A DNA stretch of 64,000 bases from Aedes albopictus. Taxonomy: Eukaryota > Arthropoda > Insecta > Diptera > Culicidae. Where the stretch lies: contig NC_085136.1 of NCBI RefSeq assembly GCF_035046485.1, positions 326,334,175 to 326,398,174 of the forward strand, written 5' to 3'. The first letter of the stretch is position 1. Each line of letters begins with the position of its first letter. Made by a program: the position numbers and the translations under genes. Of this stretch, positions 55,975-64,000 are shown piece by piece. The notes below the pieces were generated by a model that saw only the letters and a list, made by a program, of their open reading frames with translations, made no database searches and was not told where the DNA came from.

Positions 55975-58465
55975 GGCTTGAGGAGAAGGTCACATAATGT
56001 GACCGTTCACGGCGGATAGCGAAACTCTGTGTCAGTCTTGTTGGTGATCACAGTCATTGACACCTTTTCGTCGATATTCGGCTGCCTTTGTCTCCAACAT
56101 TACGGAAGTACTGATGATGATAAGGACGCATTTTACGCGCAGCTCGAACGCGAGTACGATCGCTGCCCAAGCCACGACATCAAGATCATCATAGGAGATT
56201 TGAACGCTCAGGTAGGCCAGGAGGAGGAATTCAGACCGACGATTGGTAAGTTCAGCGCCCACCAGCAGACGAACGAAAACGGCCTACAACTCATTGATTT
56301 CGCCGCCTCCAAAAATATGGCCATACGTAGCACCTTTTTCCAACACAGCCTTCCTTATCGTTACACCTGGAGATCACCACAGCAGACGGAATCTCAAATC
56401 GACCACGTTCTGATTGACGGACGGCACTTCTCCGACATTATCGACGTCAGGACCTATCGTGGCGCCAACATCGACTCCGACCACTATCTGGTGATGGTCA
56501 AACTGCACCCAAAACTTTCCGTCATCAACAATGTACGGTACCGGGGACCGCCACGGTACAACATAGAGCGACTGAAGCAACCGGATGTCGCCTCAGCATA
56601 CGCGCAGAATCTCGAGGCAGCGTTGCCGGACGAGGGTGTGCTCGATGTGGCCCCTCTAGAGGACTGCTGGAGTACAGTCAAAGCAGCCATCAACAACGCA
56701 GCCGAGAGCACTATCGGGTACGTAGAACGAAGTCGACGAAACGATTGGTTCGACGAGGAGTGCAGAGCGGTTCTGGAGGAGAAGGATGCAGCGCGGGCGG
56801 TAATGCTGCAGCATGAAACCCGACAGAATGTGGAGCGATACAGACAGAGGCGGAAGCAGCAGACCCGTCTCTTCCTGGAGAAAAAGCGGCGCCTGGAAGA
56901 AGCGGAGTGCGAGGAAATAGAACTGCTGTGCCGTTCACAAGAAACACGTAAGTTCTACCAGAAGCTCAACGCATCCCGCAAAGGCTATGTACCGCAAGCC
57001 GAAATCTGCAGGGATGAGGACGGGAGCCTCCTGACGGACAAACGTGAGGTGATCGAAAGGTGGAAGCAGCACTTCGACGAGCACCTGAATGGCGAAGAAT
57101 ATGTAGGCACGAAGGACCAAGACAGCGATGGAAATGACTATGATGGTGCAGCAGAGGACGAGAACGAACAAACTCCCACGCTGAGGGAAGTTAAGGATGC
57201 TATCCACCAGCTCAAAAACAACAAAGCGGCTGGTAAGGACGGTATCGCAGCAGAATTCATCAAAATGGGCCCTGAAAAGTTGGCCACCTGTCTGCACCAG
57301 TTAGTAGTCAAGATCTGGGAAACCGAACAGCTACCGGAGGAGTGGAAGGAAGGGATAATCTGTCCCATTCACAAGAAAAGCGACAAGTTAATGTGTGAGA
57401 ACTTTCGAGCGATCACCATTTTAAACGCCACCAACAAAGTGCTATCCTAGATCATCTTCCGTCGTCTGTCACCTAAAACGAATGAGTTCGTGGGAAGTTA
57501 TCAGGCTGGCTTCATCGACGGCCGGTCGACAACGGACCAGATCTTTACCGTACGGCAAATCCTCCAGAAATGCCGTGAATACCAGGTCCCAACGCATCAC
57601 CTGTTCATCGACTTTAAAGCGGCATACGACAGTATCGACCGCGCAGAGCTATGGAGAATCATGAACGAAAACGGCTTTCCTGGGAAGCTGACTAGATTGA
57701 TTAAAGCAACGATGGACGGTGTGCAAAACTGCGTAAGGGTTTCGGGTGAACTATCCAGTTCATTCGAATCTCGCCGGAGACTGCGACAAAGTGATGGACT
57801 CTCATGCCTACTCTTCAACATCGCTTTGGAAGGTGTGATGCGACGAGCCGGGCTCAACAGCCGGAGAACGATTTTCACAACATCCGGTCAATTTGTGTGC
57901 TTTGCGGACGACATGGACATTATCGCTAGAACAACATTTGTGGCGGAGCTGTACACCCGCCTGAAACGCGAAGCAGCTAAGGTCGGACTGGTGGTGAATG
58001 CCCCAAAAACAAAGTACATGCTGGTAGGCGGAACCGAACACGACCGGATTCGTCTGGGTAGTAATGTTACGATAGACGGGGATATTTTCGAGGTGATGGA
58101 GGAATTCGTCTACCTCAGATCCTTACTGACGGCTGACAACAACGTGAGCCGTGAAATTCGGAGGCGCATCATCAGCGAAAGTCGGGCCTACTACGGGCTC
58201 CAGAAGAAACTGCGGTCGAAAAAGATTCACTCACGCACCAAATGCACCAAGTACAAAACGCTAATAAGACCGGTGATCCTCTACGGGCACGAGACATGGA
58301 CCATGCCCGAGAAGAACCTACAAGCACTCGGAGTTTTCGAGCGACGCGTGCTAAGAACGATCTTCGGCGGTGTGCAGGAGATCGGTGTGTGGCGGAGAAG
58401 GATGAACCAGGAGCTGCACTTTACGGCGAACCCAGCATCCAGAAGGTGGCCAAAGCCGGAATGTG
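55975..58465 (+). mobile_element. Non-LTR retrotransposon E (endonuclease plus reverse transcriptase), nearly intact frame
   Basis: One long frame, 56029-58515, is broken by a single TAG at 57448-57450. Endonuclease (5'-truncated) motifs: IIIGDLNAQVG, NENGLQLIDFA, SQIDHVLIDGRHF, IDSDHYLV. Connector: WFDEECRAVLEEKD. RT motifs: NNKAAGKDGIAAEF, ENFRAITIL, then after the stop GSYQAGFIDGRSTTDQI, FIDFKAAYDSI, and an intact catalytic box FADDMD (57901-57918), LVVNAPKTKYML. The 3' end is cut near 58460 (AGRMRWAGH of LINE D is missing). Family the same as LINE D. A 5'-truncated recent insertion, defective through the stop and the missing ends. Confidence 0.92.
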
Positions 58466-59148
58466 AAAAAGTGTCGATTTTTTCACATTCCACTGTTCCA
58501 CTGAGTACAGAGTGAATTGATGAATGTGAAAAAGTGTCGATGTCCCTCCAAAAATATTTTATTAATTTACCTAAAAATTATATGCATAGGATACAAGAAG
58601 CTCCAAACTGTGGCACTAATGATAAAAACAAAAAACGATAGACAGCCCTTGAAAAAGGCCAAATAAATCAGGCCGAAACGTCGGGCAATGCAAATTTAAT
58701 CGTTTGGATTCCCTAGACTGAGAAAACCAGAATCTCCTTAAAAATTCCTATTCTAATTGCTTATGGAATGCTATTTGGGAAGGAACAGTCATCCAATCAG
58801 AGGTTGAAGTAAAAAAGTCATGAATACTTCCATTGCTGGCCACGCCCATCTTCTCCGTTACGAGGATAGGAAAGGATTTTGTGATGATATGACTCCTACT
58901 TTATGAAAGGCCAGCGACTCACCGGTGCCCCCATAGGTGTCAAGGAGTTGGAAATTTGGAATGGGTTGATTTGCGATGATATCTATTTATCGAGATGCCA
59001 GCGACTCACCGATACCCTCGTAAATAGAATGGAGATGGGATTTTTGTACGGGAATGGTCTGGAGTTCAGTATGTCATTTTTAGAAAGCGTGTAATGTTAA
59101 TATAAGTGCAGTATAAAAATGGCATTCTTGTTAACTAATGTCGTATTT
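58466..59148. other. Segment after LINE E
   Basis: AATGTGAAAAAGTGTCGAT occurs twice (58461 and 58522), and GCCAGCGACTCACCG twice (58912 and 58997). GAAAAAGGCCAAATAAATCA followed by GGCCGAAACGTC near 58650 is a hairpin-prone phrase. No gene supported. Confidence 0.4.
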
Positions 59149-59315
59149 CCCAAGCAACACACATGTTATATAAAAGTAACGACAGCGCAAGTTTTGGTTG
59201 TATAGAAGTTTATTTTACGTTATTTCAACACAATGTTAGAATTACGTAAAATAAACTTCTATACAACCAAAACCTGCGCTGCCGTAACTCTATTATAACA
59301 TGTGTGTTGCTTGGG
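59149..59315. mobile_element. 167-bp near-perfect palindromic MITE
   Basis: CCCAAGCAACACACATGTTA at the left end is complemented exactly at the right end. The arms are about 75 bp with a loop of roughly 20 bp around 59228. No coding capacity. Confidence 0.85.
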
Positions 59316-61712
59316 TTACTTCTGCACCTGGGTTTGAACTTACGCTCATCGCCTTAGCAAAAGATGTAAGTCTTTATTTTAAATACAACTTTTTTCTCGA
59401 TTTGTTACAGTGCTTCCAAGTCTTCTTATTGTCGTAAGTGCGTCCTACTGATCTCTCGCGTATTTAATTATACTTAAAAAAGATTCGTTAATTATAATTC
59501 TTCACACCTTCACCTTAATTATTACAGAATGATCTCACCACCGAGGAGAACATCGAAACGTGAAAATCCCACACCACACCTTCTCGATTTTCCGACTACC
59601 ACGCTCAGAGAAAAAAAAATCGCGGTCAAAAAATGTGCCATTTATTACCTTCAATTAAATTATCAGCGATAAATACGCTAATTTGGCCTACGTCATAGAC
59701 CGCCGGGGGCTGCCAAAAGCAAACGTAACCGGACCGATCGGCCACATAAAATCCCATAAACAAAATTGAATAAGCGAAAAACGGCCAGCTGTCTGTGTTT
59801 CGGCTGCTGCTGCTGCGAGCCCCAGAGCTATGAGCGTGTTTCGGTCGTTGTTTTCCTTTTTTGTTATTGTTGCTGATGCTGCTGCATTCAGTCAGTGTTA
59901 TCTCTGCCGATATGTATACACCGAGATATTGGTCATCGCTCCGTCCAGTTCGATACATGAACACAATCTCACACGACGCGCCGCGGACTGACCGTGTGGA
60001 TGTAGAGTAGTAGCGCTTACACGCGCAGCGGCAGCAGCGGCGATGTTCGCACGGTGTGCAATTAGGTGATTATTTTTGGAATAAAAACCACGCGGCCACG
60101 ACCATCATCATCGCGTCTCACGTACACGGGGTGGTCCGCGAGATTAAATGAGCTGGATTCGGGCGGGTAAATACCAACGCGATGAATGACGCGTTAATTT
60201 TACAATTTTGTGGTCAATTGTTGGTGCGCGATTATGTGGCGGGTGGACAGCGGGACCAATCAGAAAAACGAAAGGTCAAATTTTAATTTTTTAAAATAAA
60301 ACGCCTAATGCTTCCAGTTAGCTATTGACTATTGAAAGGAAGCACAAGTCGAGTTTTTTTTTCCTGACAGCTGCGACGGAACTCAAACGTGCGTTCACCA
60401 ACACTTGGGCACTTGGCGACACTAGCCTCAGTTTTGTGCCGCACATCGTTGGCAATTACATAAAACTTCCGCATATTAGTCTGATCCAAGCTTTCATTTA
60501 TGTTTGGGGAGGGTTTATGGGAAACGGACGGATAGCTGAAGGGTATTTATTACGAGTTTGAGTTACAAGAAAGAGGATGGCATGAAGATCTTATTGACCT
60601 CCAAGTTGAGTATCCAAGAACTTCTATGAGTGTTGGTCATTTGATCTACACACAAGCATCATTGGTGATGGTGATTATTTGAAGCACTACGAACAAAGTT
60701 CGTGCTCCCTCAGCCACATGCAACTAAGTTCGGTCAGTCCCTTGAAACTTCTGTGAAACCAACCTAAAGAACCCGGAAACAACTCTAAAAATATTCTGTA
60801 GTTCCCTGAAAATCTCCAAAACTGCTCTGAAGTTCCTTGAAACCTTCTAAAGCCTATCAAAAGGCCTTCATGTACCTCAAAACTCATCTGCAACCTTTTT
60901 GAGACTCCTTTGAATTGACCGCCAATTCCCAAGCTCGTCCCACTATGCACCTACTGGTCATTACAACTGCATAATACTGCTGCAACAACCCTGCAACAGT
61001 TTAGAGCCCACGGCCCCGAACCCTATGCAGTTTTTTTCCTTCCAAACCAATTAATCGGATTATCTCGCTAATAGTTTGACCATCATCGCATCGATTCACG
61101 TCCCAGCTTGCAGCGGAGGTAGCCCACCCGGCAGCAACGACGACGATGTCGACGTAACGTTCCGCTGCGCCGCCAGTGGCCAGAAGCTACCAATTTGGGG
61201 GGAAATTAAAATGAGGCGGCATGTGTGCGGTGGTACCTAGGTACCTCCTGCATATGAGGAACCCGCTGCCCGCTCTGATGAGATGATTTTTTCTTCGAAT
61301 CAATCGGACGTTGATTGGCTAGGTGCCGCTGCTGGCTGCCGACGCCGGCCGACGGGCTGCTGCAAGAGGGCTGCCCCGGAATTATTGGATGGTGTTGTCT
61401 TTCACAAGGGGTAATTTTGCTTGCGAGTTGTGTTTTTTTTTTCTTCTGTGATGGAACGCGTGCACGTGGAAACCCAGGTGATGCGATGGCGGGTCCTTGA
61501 ATCATTGCAGTGGAATGCTAAATGAAATGTATGGCGGCAACCGGTAACCGTGTCAACCAATTTCTCTCGAAGGCTTCAATGAAGGATGGAAGCTAAAAAG
61601 TACTGAATTCGTTTTGTTGATAAACCTGGGTGTGATAATGAAATACCTGTAGAAATCGAGTTTATTGATCAACTAGACAAGGTCCCAAATTTGAGCATTT
61701 TGTATGGAAAAC
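59316..61712. other. 2.4-kb intergenic region without a recognised gene
   Basis: A CAG/CTG-rich patch on both strands around 59800-59885 and 60020-60045. Decayed CTTGAAAC-type repeats lie at 60730-60950. Frames at 59626-59964, 60325-60561 and 61206-61505 have no recognisable domains and overlap opposite-strand frames. Confidence 0.4.
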
Positions 61713-61715
61713 AAT

Positions 61716-62810
61716 AGACTAGACTAGACTAGACTAGACTAGACTAGACTAGACTAGACTAGACTAGACTAGACTAGACTAGACTAGACTAGACTAGACT
61801 AGACTAGACTAGACTAGACTAGACTAGACTAGACTAGACTAGACTAGACTAGACTAGACTAGACTAGACTAGACTAGACTAGACTAGACTAGACTAGACT
61901 AGACTAGACTAGACTAGACTAGACTAGACTAGACTAGACTAGACTAGACTAGACTAGACTAGACTAGACTAGACTAGACTAGACTAGACTAGACTAGACT
62001 AGACTAGACTAGACTAGACTAGACTAGACTAGACTAGACTAGACTAGACTAGACTAGACTAGACTAGACTAGACTAGACTAGACTAGACTAGACTAGACT
62101 AGACTAGACTAGACTAGACTAGACTAGACTAGACTAGACTAGACTAGACTAGACTAGACTAGACTAGACTAGACTAGACTAGACTAGACTAGACTAGACT
62201 AGACTAGACTAGACTAGACTAGACTAGACTAGACTAGACTAGACTAGACTAGACTAGACTAGACTAGACTAGACTAGACTAGACTAGACTAGACTAGACT
62301 AGACTAGACTAGACTAGACTAGACTAGACTAGACTAGACTAGACTAGACTAGACTAGACTAGACTAGACTAGACTAGACTAGACTAGACTAGACTAGACT
62401 AGACTAGACTAGACTAGACTAGACTAGACTAGACTAGACTAGACTAGACTAGACTAGACTAGACTAGACTAGACTAGACTAGACTAGACTAGACTAGACT
62501 AGACTAGACTAGACTAGACTAGACTAGACTAGACTAGACTAGACTAGACTAGACTAGACTAGACTAGACTAGACTAGACTAGACTAGACTAGACTAGACT
62601 AGACTAGACTAGACTAGACTAGACTAGACTAGACTAGACTAGACTAGACTAGACTAGACTAGACTAGACTAGACTAGACTAGACTAGACTAGACTAGACT
62701 AGACTAGACTAGACTAGACTAGACTAGACTAGACTAGACTAGACTAGACTAGACTAGACTAGACTAGACTAGACTAGACTAGACTAGACTAGACTAGACT
62801 AGACTAGACT
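61716..62810. repeat. Uninterrupted AGACT pentanucleotide satellite, 219 units
   Basis: 1,095 bases of AGACT with no mismatch seen, containing CTAG every five bases. Flanked left by AACAAT-type unique sequence and right directly by a 23-bp array. TAG stops occur in all plus frames, so there is no open frame. Confidence 0.98.
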
Positions 62811-64000
62811 AAATCCTGCTCAGGATTCTGAGAGAATCCTTCTCAGGAATCTGAGAGAATCCTTCTCAGGAATCTGAGAGAATCCTTCTCTGGATTCTCA
62901 GAGAACCCTTCTCAGGATTCTGAGAGGACCCTTCTCAGGATTCTGAGAGAATCCTTCTCAGAATTCTGAGAGAATTCTTCTAAGGGTTCTGAGAGAATTC
63001 TTCTAAGGGTTCTGAGAGAATCCTTCTCAGGATTCTGAGAGAATGCTTCTCAGGATTCTGAGAGAATCCTTCTTAGCATTCTACGAGAAACCTCGTTAGG
63101 ATTCTGAGAGAAACCTTCTTAGCATTCTACGAGAAACCTCGTTAGGATTCTGAGAGAAACCTTCTCAGGATTCTGAGAGAAACCTTCTCAAGTTTCTGAG
63201 AGAATTCTGCTCAGGATTCTGAGAGAATTCTACTCAGAATTCAGCTCAGGATTATGAGAGAACCCTTGTCAGAATTCTGAGAGAATCCTTGTCAGGATTC
63301 TGAGAGAATTCTTGTCAGGATTCTGAGAGAATCCTGCTCAGGATTCTGAGAGAATCCTGCTCAGGATTCTGAGAGAATCCTGCTCAGGATTCTGAGAGAA
63401 TCCTGCTCAGGATTCTGAGAGAATCCTGCTCAGGATTCTGAGAGAATTCTTGTCAGGATTCTGAGAGAATCCTTGTCAGCATTCTGAGAGAATCCTTGTC
63501 AGGATTCTGAGAGAATCCTGCTCAGGATTCTGAGAGAATCCTGCTCAGGATTCTGAGAGAATCCTGCTCAGGATTCTGAGAGAATCCTGCTCAGGATTCT
63601 GAGAGAATCCTGCTCAGGATTCTGAGAGAATCCTGCTCAGGATTCTGAGAGAATCCTGCTCAGGATTCTGAGAGAATCCTGCTCAGGATTCTGAGAGAAT
63701 CCTGCTCAGGATTCTGAGAGAATCCTGCTCAGGATTCTGAGAGAATCCTGCACAGGATTCTGAGAGAATCCTGCTCAGGATTCTGAGAGAATCCTGCTCA
63801 GGATTCTGAGAGAATCCTGCTCAGGATTCTGAGAGAATCCTGCTCAGGATTCTGAGAGAATCCTGCTCACGATTCTGAGAGAATCCTTCTCAGGATTCTG
63901 AGAGAATCCTTCTTAGGATTCTGAGAGAATCCTTCTTAGGATTCTGAGAGAATCCTTCTCAGGATTCTGAGAGAATCCTTCTCAGGATTCTGAGAGAATT
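62811..64000 (-). repeat. Array 4: 23-bp minisatellite running off the window end
   Basis: Core AGAATCCTGCTCAGGATTCT followed by GAG (23 bp). Eroded and mixed to about 63290, then very uniform 63330-63870. Inverted arms of 9 bp with a 2-base loop in each unit. Same orientation as array 2 and the short array at 35419. Truncated by the window edge. Confidence 0.95.

Noticed and set aside
58640..58690. Ribozyme-like GGCC...GAAACGTC hairpin after LINE E
   Set aside because: The GAAAC string alone is not enough; the conserved CTGANGA core of a hammerhead is absent.

Overview
The window looks like a repeat-swollen chromosomal segment from an insect, most probably a culicine mosquito of the Aedes type. 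Three things point there: spliced insect-type genes with long repeat-filled introns, several families of APE-type non-LTR retrotransposons and tRNA-headed SINEs that I recognise from mosquito genomes, and many MITE or foldback elements. Species assignment is inference. Only three protein-coding host genes can be reconstructed, all between about 8.4 and 24.0 kb.

Layout. 0-2.6 kb: a minus-strand LINE broken by a SINE and by a foldback element, each with a clear target-site duplication (TSD). 2.9-6.7 kb: decayed short tandem repeats. 6.8-7.4 kb: a minus-strand SINE whose tail has grown into a TTC tract and which is split by a MITE. 8.48-19.0 kb: ninaB, a carotenoid oxygenase with three coding exons, a TATA/initiator promoter and an 8.2-kb second intron made of decayed 12-bp repeats. 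19.7-21.5 kb: a younger 12-bp array built on GGAATTCC that stops about 95 bp before the next start codon. 21.6-23.3 kb: a secreted adenosine deaminase of the ADGF/ADA2 type (five exons). 23.4-24.0 kb, minus strand: a low-molecular-weight protein tyrosine phosphatase (three exons), tail-to-tail with the deaminase. 24.4-35.4 kb: LINE remnants and at least seven non-autonomous DNA elements, several with diagnostic TSDs (9 bp, 8 bp, TA). 35.4-39.4 kb: a short 23-bp array, a likely 5'-UTR exon near 36.75-37.13 kb, and a TTAA-flanked MITE.

40.26-51.43 kb is the most striking part. Two arrays of the same 23-bp self-complementary unit, 4.9 and 4.0 kb long, lie in opposite orientation around a 2-kb non-repetitive island with promoter/5'-UTR-like character. 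The arrays show higher-order duplication in multiples of 23 bp, including 253 bp (11 units) in both. After SINE relics and more MITEs, a nearly complete LINE lies at 56.0-58.5 kb. At 61.716-62.810 kb there are 219 uninterrupted AGACT pentamers, abutting a further 23-bp array that runs off the window end.

The three host genes do not form a pathway: one acts in retinoid/visual-pigment chemistry, one in extracellular purine breakdown, one in cytosolic phosphotyrosine signalling. Nearly all other long open frames are products of tandem repeats whose unit lacks stop codons.
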